Shown here one piece after another: positions 1 to 6,824 of a stretch of 10,826 bases of DNA. Numbering within the stretch: the stretch's first letter is position 1; every line of letters starts with the position of its first letter. This stretch comes from Anaerobacillus sp. (lineage in GTDB: Bacteria > Bacillota > Bacilli > Bacillales > Anaerobacillaceae). Location of the stretch: NCBI GenBank assembly GCA_007118195.1, contig SKSA01000024.1, positions 1 to 10,826 on the forward strand, given 5' to 3'. The notes under the pieces were generated by a model that saw only the letters and a program-made list of their open reading frames with translations, did no database searches and had not been told where the DNA came from. The translations under genes and the position numbers were made by a program.

Positions 1-3
1 AAC

Positions 4-61
4 TCAAAACTCAAAACTAACCATCGAAGCTCAACCCAGGCAAATCAAAACTCAAAACTAA
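4..61. repeat. 17-nt direct repeat in intergenic DNA
   Basis: The 17-mer TCAAAACTCAAAACTAA occurs exactly at 4-20 and again at 45-61. Each copy is itself built from an 8-nt period (ACTCAAAA). The 24 nt between them are unrelated. The stretch lies upstream of nnr, where no gene is visible, and its left edge is cut by the window. It may be the end of a dispersed intergenic repeat or simple A/C-rich low-complexity DNA; no function can be read from it. Confidence 0.6.
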
Positions 62-74
62 GATTTTTAAACGC

Positions 75-103
75 TTGTCATGCTAGTCTGCATATTGTGT
101 AAG
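75..103 (+). promoter_or_regulatory. possible weak sigma-A promoter for nnr
   Basis: TTGTCA (75-80, 5/6 to the -35 consensus) is followed after 17 nt by TGTAAG (98-103, 4/6 to the -10 consensus), about 40 nt before the nnr start. The -10 is poor, so nnr could equally be read from a promoter upstream of the window. In related genomes acpS often lies just upstream, but it is not present here. Confidence 0.25.
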
Positions 104-144
104 ACAGTCTCATATAGTGGTAGTGCGGATAGGAGGGAACTATT

Positions 145-1677
145 TTGAACGTGGTAACGGGTGAGGAAATGCACCAAATCGATCGCTACGCCATTGAAGA
201 AATTGGGTTAAAAGAAGAGTTACTAATGGAAAATGCAGGTCTTGCGTTTGTAAATTGTATATTACCATTGTTAGACAAGAAGGCAAATAGAGTAGCTGTA
301 CTCATAGGTGTTGGAAATAACGGTGGTGATGGTTTTGTTATTTCTAGGTCTTTGTTAGAAAAGGGATTTCAAGTGGATGTTTGGCTAATTCCTCCTTTGC
401 ATAAGGTAAAAGGCACGGCAAGATACCATATGGAAGTATTCGAAAAGTGTGGGTATGAATGTTTGAACTTTGACAGTTTTTCATATGAACAGTTTTTAGA
501 AAAGTTAATGGGCTCTACACATGTGATTGATGCAATGCTTGGAACGGGGGTACGTGGCTCTATACGATCTCCGTATAAGGAGATTATCCGAGCAGTCAAT
601 GAACTAGATTGTACCGTCATTTCTGTCGATCTGCCTAGTGGTCTACCTTCAGATGGGAGTTGTGAGGTTGGAGAAGCTATTAAAGCTACTCATACTGTCA
701 CGCTTCAATGTCCGAAGCTTAGCGCTTTTACGTATCCGGCTAGAGAGTATTATGGTGAGCTTTCTGTTGTTGATATTGGAATACCTAAGCGAGCCATTAA
801 CGAAATTTCTAAAACACGCTTCCTATGGACTGAAGAAGATGTAAAACGTACGTTGCCGGTAAGAAAGCCATCATCACATAAAGGAAGTCATGGTAAAGGG
901 CTAATTATTGCGGGCTCAAAAACGATGACTGGAGCACCGGTATTAACTACGAAAGCATGCCACCGATTAGGTGCAGGGCTAGTCACATTAGCGATACCTG
1001 ATGTAGCCCATGAGATTGTTGCTAGTCAAATCATTGAAGCGACATTTCACCTTTGTTCATCGAAAAATGGGGAGATTGATGACATCAATCTTTCTCGCGA
1101 GCAATTAAAAGATAGGTATGATGCGGTTGCAATTGGACCAGGGATTGGTCGTAAAAATACAGGTGATTTTTTAGAAGCGTTATTAACTGATTTTCAAAAA
1201 CCGATTGTCATTGATGCTGATGGGCTTTATTATTTGAAGGAATATCTTTCAACGTTACGTACACGAAAAGGGGCCACCGTTTTAACACCCCATTTTGGTG
1301 AGTTTGCCTTTTTAACAAATCAAAGTATCAAATCGGTCGAAGAAAATCGTTTTCAGCTTGCTAAACAATTTGCTATGCAATATGGTGTCTACCTTCTTTT
1401 AAAAGGACCTTATACGATTGTGACAACACCTAAAGGAGAGCAGTTTATCAATACAAGTGGAAACAGTTCTTTAGCAAAAGGTGGTTCTGGTGATGTGCTT
1501 ACTGGAATGGTGTTAGCTTTAGTGATGCAACAAGATGATTTACAACCTGCCATTAGTAATGCTGCGTTTCTTCATGGTAAAGCTGCGGATTTTTTAACTA
1601 GTCATGGGTTTAGTCCATTAGGCGTCATTGCTTCTGATCTAGTTGAAGTAATCCCGAAAGTTTTAAATCGATGTTAA
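145..1677 (+). CDS. nnr: bifunctional NAD(P)H-hydrate epimerase / ADP-dependent NAD(P)H-hydrate dehydratase
   Basis: Cytosolic repair enzyme for hydrated nicotinamide cofactors. The N-terminal YjeF_N domain (about residues 1-215) interconverts R- and S-NAD(P)HX; the C-terminal ribokinase-like domain (about 225-505) dehydrates S-NAD(P)HX using ADP. Visible motifs are GVGNNGGDGF (55-64), DAMLGTG (near 130) and VDLPSGLPSDG (near 161) in the epimerase half. In the dehydratase half they are HKGSHGKG (245-252), DADGLYYL (near 357), LTPHFGE (near 380) and GGSGDVLTG with catalytic-type Asp450. The 510-aa length is normal for the fused form. The start is TTG: AGGAGGG at 131-137 lies 7 nt upstream and no ATG fits. 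A 70-nt gap separates it from the lipoprotein gene. Assignment is secure; how it is transcribed is not. Confidence 0.95.
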   Translation: MNVVTGEEMHQIDRYAIEEIGLKEELLMENAGLAFVNCILPLLDKKANRVAVLIGVGNNGGDGFVISRSLLEKGFQVDVWLIPPLHKVKGTARYHMEVFEKCGYECLNFDSFSYEQFLEKLMGSTHVIDAMLGTGVRGSIRSPYKEIIRAVNELDCTVISVDLPSGLPSDGSCEVGEAIKATHTVTLQCPKLSAFTYPAREYYGELSVVDIGIPKRAINEISKTRFLWTEEDVKRTLPVRKPSSHKGSHGKGLIIAGSKTMTGAPVLTTKACHRLGAGLVTLAIPDVAHEIVASQIIEATFHLCSSKNGEIDDINLSREQLKDRYDAVAIGPGIGRKNTGDFLEALLTDFQKPIVIDADGLYYLKEYLSTLRTRKGATVLTPHFGEFAFLTNQSIKSVEENRFQLAKQFAMQYGVYLLLKGPYTIVTTPKGEQFINTSGNSSLAKGGSGDVLTGMVLALVMQQDDLQPAISNAAFLHGKAADFLTSHGFSPLGVIASDLVEVIPKVLNRC

Positions 1678-1707
1678 AACCGTTATCACAACTACCGATA
1701 GAATTCC

Positions 1708-1737
1708 CTCCTTTGTCGTCTAAATGAGACAAAGGGG
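1708..1737 (+). promoter_or_regulatory. hairpin that covers the lipoprotein gene's ribosome binding site
   Basis: CCTTTGTC (1710-1717) and GACAAAGG (1728-1735) are perfect inverted repeats with a 10-nt loop; 1708-1709 can extend the stem with one G-U and one G-C pair. The 3' arm contains AAAGGGG (1731-1737), the best Shine-Dalgarno sequence for the gene starting at 1748. No T-run follows, so this is not an ordinary intrinsic terminator. Pairing would hide the ribosome binding site, so translational control is possible but unproven. Confidence 0.5.
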
Positions 1738-1747
1738 TTGAGAATGA

Positions 1748-2773
1748 ATGAAAAAAACAATTGCACTTATGTTCTCGTTCATATTACTTCTAGGGATGTT
1801 GACAGCTTGCGGCGAGAAAACACAGGAAGATATCATCGAAGAATTAGGAAATAAAATAAAAGATATGTCAGGCTATAAAGCTGAGGCCATGATGACATTG
1901 GAAACAGGGAAAGAGCCACAACAATATGAGGTAGAAATTTGGCATATGCAACCGAGCTATTATCGTGTCGCTTTAAACAATGCTCAAAAAGAACAAAGCC
2001 AAATTATTTTAAGAAATGATGAAGGGGTATTCGTTTTAACACCTGCTTTAAATAAAAGTTTCCGTTTCCAAAGTGATTGGCCAGAAAACAATAGCCAAGT
2101 TTATTTATACGAATCTATCGTCAATGACATCTTAATGGACCCTGAAAGAACGTTTACAGCAACAGATGATTATTATATTTTTCAAACAAAAACGAACTAC
2201 ACAAATAAAAACTTACAACAGCAAGAAATTACACTTAATAAAAAAGATTTAACACCTGTGTCAGTAAAAATTATGGATGTTGAATTAAAAGTGTTAGTAA
2301 CGGTTGACTTTAAAGACTTCAAACTAAACGCTAGCTTCAATGATGGTGACTTTGATATGGACCGTAATATGACAGGTGCTCAATTAGAAAGCCTTCCGGC
2401 GATGGCCCAGGAAAGTGATGAACCGCTGACACCATTGTTCCCAATGTATGTTCCGGATGGAACGGTGTTAAACGACTCAAAAGAAGTGAATATTGATGAA
2501 GGTAAGCGAATTGTTTTATCATACACTGGTGATCAAAACTTTACGTTAATTCAACAAAGAAGTCGGGTGCAGCAAGCGAGTACACCGATGCATATTACCG
2601 ATGGTGAGCCTGTTGATTTAGGATTTACAATTGGGGTTCTTTCTAGCGAAGGGCAAGTAAAATCAGTGAATTGGTCTTATGAAGGAGTAGATTTCTTCTT
2701 AGCTTCGCAAGACTTAAGTACTGAAGAGATGCTTTCCATCTCAAAGTCAGTGTATGGCACACAAGTGAAGTAA
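1748..2773 (+). CDS. ydcC: YdcC-like lipoprotein (LolA-like fold, DUF4367-type C-terminus)
   Basis: A secreted, lipid-anchored protein of 341 aa. It starts MKK, has a hydrophobic segment (about 5-17) and a lipobox LTAC, with Cys21 as the predicted lipidation site on the outer face of the membrane. The middle (about 35-205) resembles LolA/MucB-type beta-rich carrier domains. The C-terminal 110 residues (from PMYVPDGT, near 237) follow the pattern of DUF4367 domains, ending in DLSTEEMLSISKSVYG. B. subtilis YdcC lies at the same place before alr and is known as a sigma-E, mother-cell sporulation gene. A GATAGAAT at 1697-1704 loosely resembles a sigma-E -10 but lacks a good -35. Molecular function is unknown; transfer of a lipid or lipoprotein is only suggested by the fold. 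The gene has its own terminator. Confidence 0.88.
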   Translation: MKKTIALMFSFILLLGMLTACGEKTQEDIIEELGNKIKDMSGYKAEAMMTLETGKEPQQYEVEIWHMQPSYYRVALNNAQKEQSQIILRNDEGVFVLTPALNKSFRFQSDWPENNSQVYLYESIVNDILMDPERTFTATDDYYIFQTKTNYTNKNLQQQEITLNKKDLTPVSVKIMDVELKVLVTVDFKDFKLNASFNDGDFDMDRNMTGAQLESLPAMAQESDEPLTPLFPMYVPDGTVLNDSKEVNIDEGKRIVLSYTGDQNFTLIQQRSRVQQASTPMHITDGEPVDLGFTIGVLSSEGQVKSVNWSYEGVDFFLASQDLSTEEMLSISKSVYGTQVK

Positions 2774-2786
2774 AAAAATGAACTAG

Positions 2787-2825
2787 AAAAAGCAGGCCCA
2801 AAGATTGAGGAGGGTCTGCTTTTTT
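2787..2825 (+). terminator. intrinsic terminator after the YdcC-like gene
   Basis: AGCAGGCCC (2791-2799) pairs with GGGTCTGCT (2812-2820) through one G-U pair, with a 12-nt loop, followed by TTTTT (2821-2825) and preceded by an A-run that extends the stem. It begins 13 nt after the stop codon and separates this gene from alr. Confidence 0.88.
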
Positions 2826-2928
2826 GATGAAGGATAAATAGTATTAAGAAAACATTCTAATTGAGCCTCTTTCATGAATATTACCCTTCTTGAGAAAAAT
2901 TTAACAGTGGCTATTTTTGAATTCAATA

Positions 2929-2956
2929 TTGACAATCGAACATGTGGCATTATGAT
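2929..2956 (+). promoter_or_regulatory. sigma-A promoter of alr
   Basis: A perfect TTGACA (2929-2934) is followed after 16 nt by TATGAT (2951-2956, 5/6). A second -10-like TATAAT is at 2964-2969 but has no -35 at proper spacing. The transcript would start near 2963, giving a leader of about 43 nt before the TTG start. The promoter lies inside the longer open frame that begins at 2874, which argues against the long protein. Confidence 0.75.
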
Positions 2957-3005
2957 TATCATATATAATAGAAGTTTAGTTCGTTTTGAAAAGGAGTGCC
3001 CTTTG

Positions 3006-4175
3006 TTGGAGAACTTGAATTTGTTTTATCGGGATACGTGGGTAGAGATCGATCTTGATGCGATAGAGCATAACGTTAAATGTATAAAAAAGACGTTGCC
3101 AAATGATGTGAAAATTATGGCGGCGGTGAAAGCGAACGGCTATGGTCACGGAGCTGTTCATGTGGCAAAAGCGGCGATAAACGCTGGTGCGAATTATTTA
3201 GGAGTGGCAATTTTAGATGAGGCAATTGCATTACGGAAGCAAGGTATCGATGCTCCGATTTTAGTTCTTGGTTGGGTAAGGCCGAGTGATATTAATTTTG
3301 CTGCTAAGAATAATATCGCATTAACGGTTTTTCAAGAAGAGTGGCTAAAAGAAGCAAAACAATACCTTCAAAAAGATCTCATTTGTTCATTTCACTTGAA
3401 AATCGACACTGGTATGGGCAGGATTGGAATAAGAACGAAAAATGAAGGAAAAGCTGTAATTGATTGCATAAAAAGTGATGACCAATATGTGTTGGAAGGT
3501 GTTTATACGCATTTTGCGACTGCTGACGAAAAAAACCTAGACTATTTTCAAATGCAATACAATCGCTTCCTTGATATGCTTGAATGGTTGAAGGAATATG
3601 AGGTCAATGTTCCGTACATTCATTGTGGGAATAGTGCAGCGACAATAAGGTTTCCATCTAAAATGTTTACGATGACAAGAGTAGGTATTTCCATGTACGG
3701 TCTCGCTCCGGCTAAGGAGATTGAAGACGAATTTCCTTTTGCTTTAAAAGAGGCATTTTCTCTTAGAAGCAAAATAATTCATGTAAAAGAAGTTAATAGT
3801 AATGAAGGAATAAGTTATGGGGCAACCTATAAGGCAGAGGGTAAAGAGTGGATCGCGACAATCCCAGTTGGATATGCAGATGGATGGCTTCGTCAAAATA
3901 GCAATAACGGCTATGTCCTTGTCGATGGCCAAAGAGCACCAATCGTTGGAAGAGTATGTATGGACCAAATGATGGTAAAACTGAATAAAAACGTTGCTAT
4001 CGGGACCGAAGTAACTTTAATTGGCCAACAAAACGATGAAGTGATCGCGATTGATGAGGTGGCTTGTCGACTCGGGACGATTAATTACGAAATTCCATGC
4101 ATGATTAGTTACCGAGTACCGAGAGTTTTTATGAAGAATGGGGAAATTATAACAATTAATAATGAAGTTTTCTAA
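3006..4175 (+). CDS. alr: alanine racemase (PLP-dependent)
   Basis: Interconverts L- and D-alanine for peptidoglycan synthesis in the cytosol. The PLP-binding lysine is Lys42 in VKANGYGHG; the opposing catalytic tyrosine is Tyr271 in SYGATYKA, matching Lys39/Tyr265 of the Geobacillus enzyme. MTRVGISMYGL (223-233) and GRVCMDQMM (315-323) are further family signatures: an N-terminal TIM barrel and a C-terminal beta domain. The frame is open from an ATG at 2874, but that ATG lacks a ribosome binding site and the promoter lies downstream of it. AAGGAG (2991-2996) points to TTG at 3003 or 3006. The latter gives 389 aa, the usual length, starting just before the conserved FYRDTW. In Bacillus this racemase is also linked to spore germination control by alanine. 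Confidence 0.94.
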   Translation: MENLNLFYRDTWVEIDLDAIEHNVKCIKKTLPNDVKIMAAVKANGYGHGAVHVAKAAINAGANYLGVAILDEAIALRKQGIDAPILVLGWVRPSDINFAAKNNIALTVFQEEWLKEAKQYLQKDLICSFHLKIDTGMGRIGIRTKNEGKAVIDCIKSDDQYVLEGVYTHFATADEKNLDYFQMQYNRFLDMLEWLKEYEVNVPYIHCGNSAATIRFPSKMFTMTRVGISMYGLAPAKEIEDEFPFALKEAFSLRSKIIHVKEVNSNEGISYGATYKAEGKEWIATIPVGYADGWLRQNSNNGYVLVDGQRAPIVGRVCMDQMMVKLNKNVAIGTEVTLIGQQNDEVIAIDEVACRLGTINYEIPCMISYRVPRVFMKNGEIITINNEVF

Positions 4176-4247
4176 AAGAACCTTGAATTAGCAGGAATGA
4201 AGTAGAATTTTGGCGAATATTTATCATGAAAGAAACAAGATAGGTCT

Positions 4248-4276
4248 TTGCAAAACAGTATAGGTAATGCTATGAT
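4248..4276 (+). promoter_or_regulatory. extended -10 sigma-A promoter of ndoAI-ndoA
   Basis: TTGCAA (4248-4253, 4/6) is followed after 17 nt by TATGAT (4271-4276, 5/6), which is preceded by TGC (4268-4270), the extended -10 TGn motif. Transcription would start near 4283, leaving a leader of about 47 nt. No terminator is visible between alr (stop at 4175) and this promoter, so alr read-through could also contribute. Confidence 0.7.
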
Positions 4277-4329
4277 TATTGATGGATATAATTAAATTTA
4301 AGTTGTAGGTGTACGTTGGAGGTGTTTTT

Positions 4330-4605
4330 GTGTCTGATAACACAAAGAGAATCACGGTAAGCTTACCACAACATTTATTAAATGAGGTTGATGGCTTGAT
4401 TAAACGAGAAAATGTAAACCGAAGTGAATTTATTTCCCAAGCTACAAAAGCGTATATTCGTGAGAAAAAGAAGCGGCAAATTAGAGAAACAATGCAACAA
4501 GGTTACATGGAAATGGCCAAAATTAATTTAAATATTGCTTCAGAAGCTTTTCTTGCTGAGGAGGAAGCAGAACACACACTAGACCGCCTAGTTAGTGGGG
4601 TGTAG
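4330..4605 (+). CDS. ndoAI: antitoxin EndoAI (ribbon-helix-helix, MazE-type role)
   Basis: Neutralises the NdoA (MazF) RNase encoded immediately downstream and probably represses its own promoter. Residues 4-45 form a ribbon-helix-helix DNA-binding domain (strand KRITVSLP, then two helices with NRSEFISQATKAYI). The C-terminal part, including GYMEMAKINLNIASEAF and ending in RLVSG, is the toxin-binding region and closely resembles B. subtilis EndoAI. An upstream in-frame GTG at 4309 would add seven residues, but GGAGG at 4318-4322 sits 7 nt before GTG 4330, so that start (91 aa) is preferred; the B. subtilis protein is 93 aa. Three nucleotides separate it from the toxin gene. Confidence 0.93.
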   Translation: MSDNTKRITVSLPQHLLNEVDGLIKRENVNRSEFISQATKAYIREKKKRQIRETMQQGYMEMAKINLNIASEAFLAEEEAEHTLDRLVSGV

Positions 4606-4608
4606 ATT

Positions 4609-4959
4609 TTGATTGTAAAACGTGGCGACGTTTATTTTGCTGACCTCTCACCAGTTGTTGGTTCGGAGCAGGGGGGAGTAAGGCCTGTTCTCATCATTCA
4701 AAATGATATCGGAAATCGGTTTAGCCCAACAGTCATCGTCGCAGCAATTACAGCTCAGATCCAGAAGGCGAAACTACCAACACATGTAGAAATCAATGCA
4801 AAACGTTATGGTTTTGATCGCGATTCGGTCATATTATTAGAACAAGTTCGTACAATTGATAAGCAGCGCCTAACAGATAAAATTACTCATCTAGATGATG
4901 ATATGATGACTCGGGTGAATGAGGCGTTACAAATCAGTCTCGGACTCATTGATTTTTAA
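4609..4959 (+). CDS. ndoA: mRNA interferase EndoA/MazF toxin
   Basis: Sequence-specific endoribonuclease; the B. subtilis enzyme cuts mRNA at U^ACAU and is held inactive by EndoAI. The 116-aa protein has the full-length PemK/MazF fold ([20 protein letters not shown]) and keeps both catalytic residues, Arg25 (in VRPVLI) and Thr48 (in AAITAQ). It looks intact and is almost the B. subtilis sequence throughout. The start codon is TTG, 3 nt after the antitoxin stop, with GGGGTG at 4597-4602 as a modest ribosome binding site inside the antitoxin gene. This suits translational coupling and lower toxin output. It lies directly upstream of the sigma-B module, a linkage widely conserved in Firmicutes. 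Confidence 0.96.
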   Translation: MIVKRGDVYFADLSPVVGSEQGGVRPVLIIQNDIGNRFSPTVIVAAITAQIQKAKLPTHVEINAKRYGFDRDSVILLEQVRTIDKQRLTDKITHLDDDMMTRVNEALQISLGLIDF

Positions 4960-4992
4960 CTTTTAAAGAAATAATTTTATACGATCGGTAAG

Positions 4993-5029
4993 GAAAGTTG
5001 CTAAATGATAAACGAGCAACTTTTTTTAT
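4993..5029 (+). terminator. intrinsic terminator between ndoA and rsbRA
   Basis: AAGTTGCT (4995-5002) and AGCAACTT (5015-5022) form a perfect 8-bp stem with a 12-nt loop, running into a seven-T tract (5021-5027). It should end most toxin-antitoxin transcripts before the sigma-B module. Confidence 0.9.
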
Positions 5030-5085
5030 TTGGTTAAAATAAAATTTAGATTTTTCTGATAAAATATAAGTGTAGGTCCTTAGGA

Positions 5086-5179
5086 TGTTATAATGTCCGA
5101 CTTAAAACCTGATGCTAAAGTCGCTTGTACATAAAAAAGCCGATAATTCTTTGCATCAAACTAGCAGAAATGAAATAAT
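5086..5179 (+). promoter_or_regulatory. candidate sigma-A promoters for rsbRA and its leader
   Basis: Two candidates lie in the 252-nt gap. TATAAT at 5089-5094 is a perfect -10 preceded by TGT (extended -10), but no -35 lies at normal spacing. TTGCAT (5151-5156) with AATAAT (5174-5179) at 17 nt is the second, with a weak -35. TCCT-T-AGGA (5077-5085), a short inverted repeat, abuts the first -10. CGACTT (5098-5103) pairs with AAGTCG (5118-5123) just downstream and could form a leader stem. B. subtilis also drives this operon from a sigma-A promoter here. I cannot tell which candidate is used. Confidence 0.45.
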
Positions 5180-5211
5180 ATTAGAAACGCACTTGAGAGG
5201 AGAAGAAAAAA

Positions 5212-6036
5212 ATGAAGCCTTCTGTTACGAAACTAATTGAAACGAAAAGAGAAATCATTATTGAAGATTGGTTAAACAAAGTAGAGGAAGTGAGAAGGGA
5301 GCATCATTTAGAGAATATCTCTGATCATGTATATACGAATACGAATAAGGAATTTGTGGAGATTATTTTAAGTGCTGTTGGCCATGGACAAGAATTATGT
5401 GATGAACAATTAAGTCAATTTACGGAAAGGCTTATTCAAGTTGGTTGGCCTTTATCGTATTTGACACGTGGCCTGCAAACATTTAGGAAAGTAATTTTAG
5501 ATACATTATTTGAAGATGGTATTGATGGTAAGCGGAATTTCGAGATTTATTATGAGGTTGAAGATTGGGTTGACCAAATCGTCAATACACTCGTAAATGA
5601 ATATTCGGGTTCGTGGGAGAATACTATATTTTTACAAAAGATGGCCTTGAAAGAGCTGTCAGCACCGCTTATCCCTGTGTTCGAACATATAAGTGTCATG
5701 CCTCTTATTGGAACAATCGATACAGAGAGAGCAAAGCTCATTATGGAAAATCTATTAAATGGAGTTATTGAACACCGATCACAAGTGGTGTTAATTGATA
5801 TTACTGGAGTTCCTGTTGTTGATACGATGGTTGCTAATCATATTATTCAAGCTTCAGAAGCGGTACGGTTAGTAGGTGCTGATTGCATTTTAGTAGGAAT
5901 TCGACCGGAAATAGCTCAAACGATTGTTAATTTAGGGATCGACCTTTCACAATTTCCAACGAAAAGTACGTTGAAAAAAGGTATTGCAAGTGCTTTGGAA
6001 ATGACGAAAAAAACAATTGTGAAGCTTGAAAACTAG
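5212..6036 (+). CDS. rsbRA: stressosome co-antagonist RsbRA
   Basis: Sensor component of the stressosome, the large cytosolic RsbR/RsbS complex that sequesters the kinase RsbT. Residues 1 to about 135 form the N-terminal non-heme globin-like domain that projects as a turret; about 150-265 is a STAS domain. Both RsbT phosphorylation sites known from B. subtilis are at identical numbers: Thr171 in GTIDTERAK and Thr205 in PVVDTMVA. Length (274 aa) also equals B. subtilis RsbRA. The ATG is supported by AGAGGAG (5196-5202), 9 nt upstream. First gene of the module, 17 nt before rsbS. The N-terminal half is much more divergent than the STAS half, as expected for the sensory part of this family. Confidence 0.95.
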   Translation: MKPSVTKLIETKREIIIEDWLNKVEEVRREHHLENISDHVYTNTNKEFVEIILSAVGHGQELCDEQLSQFTERLIQVGWPLSYLTRGLQTFRKVILDTLFEDGIDGKRNFEIYYEVEDWVDQIVNTLVNEYSGSWENTIFLQKMALKELSAPLIPVFEHISVMPLIGTIDTERAKLIMENLLNGVIEHRSQVVLIDITGVPVVDTMVANHIIQASEAVRLVGADCILVGIRPEIAQTIVNLGIDLSQFPTKSTLKKGIASALEMTKKTIVKLEN

Positions 6037-6053
6037 TTAAGGAGAGGTAAGTA

Positions 6054-6410
6054 ATGAGGATACCTATTTTAAAGCTAAAGGAATATTTACTAGTTTCCGT
6101 TCAAATCGAACTAGATGATCAAACGGCATTGCAATTTCAGGAAGATATCTTGAATAAAATTCATGAAGAAGGTTCTCGTGGTGTTGTAATTGATCTTACG
6201 TCGGTTGATTTCATTGATTCTTTTATTGCTAAAGTGTTAGGGGACGTCGTTGACATGTCCAATTTAATGGGGGCAAAGGTGGTTTTGACTGGTATTCAAC
6301 CAGCTGTTGCGATTACATTAGTCGATATGGGGATTTTAATGCACGGCGTTCCTACTGCGCTTGATTTAGAGCAAGGCTTGGAAAAATTACAGCTGGAACT
6401 GGAGGGATAG
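6054..6410 (+). CDS. rsbS: stressosome antagonist RsbS (STAS)
   Basis: Single STAS-domain protein that forms the stressosome core with RsbR and binds RsbT. The phosphorylated serine is Ser56 in [12 protein letters not shown] (Ser59 in the slightly longer B. subtilis protein). [11 protein letters not shown] and ALDLEQGLE are further near-identical stretches. At 118 aa it is 3 aa shorter than B. subtilis RsbS, the difference lying at the extreme N-terminus. AAGGAG (6039-6044) stands 9 nt before the ATG. The stop is 2 nt before rsbT, so the two are probably translationally coupled. Confidence 0.96.
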   Translation: MRIPILKLKEYLLVSVQIELDDQTALQFQEDILNKIHEEGSRGVVIDLTSVDFIDSFIAKVLGDVVDMSNLMGAKVVLTGIQPAVAITLVDMGILMHGVPTALDLEQGLEKLQLELEG

Positions 6411-6412
6411 AG

Positions 6413-6811
6413 ATGTCCCAAACCTGTGTTGAAGTAAGAAGTGAATGGAGCATTGTGGCAGCGAGACAAGCCGGAAGAGCGGTGGCCAAGGAGATTGGTT
6501 TCGGCTCTGTCGATCAAGCGAGAATTACGACGGCAATTTCTGAACTTGCTAGAAACATATATTTATATGCAAAAGTCGGTGAAATCTGTATTGAAAAAGT
6601 GGTTGATGCTAATAAAGTAGGAGTCAAAGTATCAGCTTCTGATGATGGCCCAGGAATAAAAGATTTACGAAGGGTGATGGAAGATGGATATACAACATCA
6701 GGTGGGTTAGGAGCAGGGTTGCCTGGTGTGAAGCGACTAATGGATGAGTTTTTTATCGATTCAAAAGAAGGAGAAGGAACGAAAATTCATGCCGTAAAAT
6801 GGCTCCGTTAG
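6413..6811 (+). CDS. rsbT: switch protein/serine-threonine kinase RsbT
   Basis: GHKL-type kinase that phosphorylates RsbS and RsbR under stress, leaves the stressosome, and activates RsbU by binding its N-terminus. The ATP site is visible as the N-box ISELARNIYLYA (42-53, Asn48), the G1 box DDGPG (77-81) and the glycine-rich GGLGAGLPGVKRLMDE lid. The 132-aa length matches the family, and the C-terminus VKWLR is conserved. Ribosome binding site GGAGGG (6401-6406) lies inside the end of rsbS, 6 nt before the ATG. Confidence 0.96.
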   Translation: MSQTCVEVRSEWSIVAARQAGRAVAKEIGFGSVDQARITTAISELARNIYLYAKVGEICIEKVVDANKVGVKVSASDDGPGIKDLRRVMEDGYTTSGGLGAGLPGVKRLMDEFFIDSKEGEGTKIHAVKWLR

Positions 6812-6824
6812 AAAGGGGAGAAGT

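Noticed and set aside
369..620. Minus-strand open frames opposite nnr, alr, rsbU, rsbW and others
   Set aside because: They lie wholly opposite conserved genes, lack ribosome binding sites and do not resemble proteins I know.
1673..1704. Possible sigma-E promoter before the lipoprotein gene (GATAGAAT at 1697-1704)
   Set aside because: The -10 matches 6 of 8 positions but no acceptable -35 lies at 14-15 nt. Expected from B. subtilis, not shown here.
4503..4507. UACAU, the MazF cut site, inside the antitoxin gene
   Set aside because: Such sites also occur in alr, the rsbRA leader, rsbRA, rsbS, rsbU and rsbX, at about the rate expected for this base composition. No enrichment to interpret.
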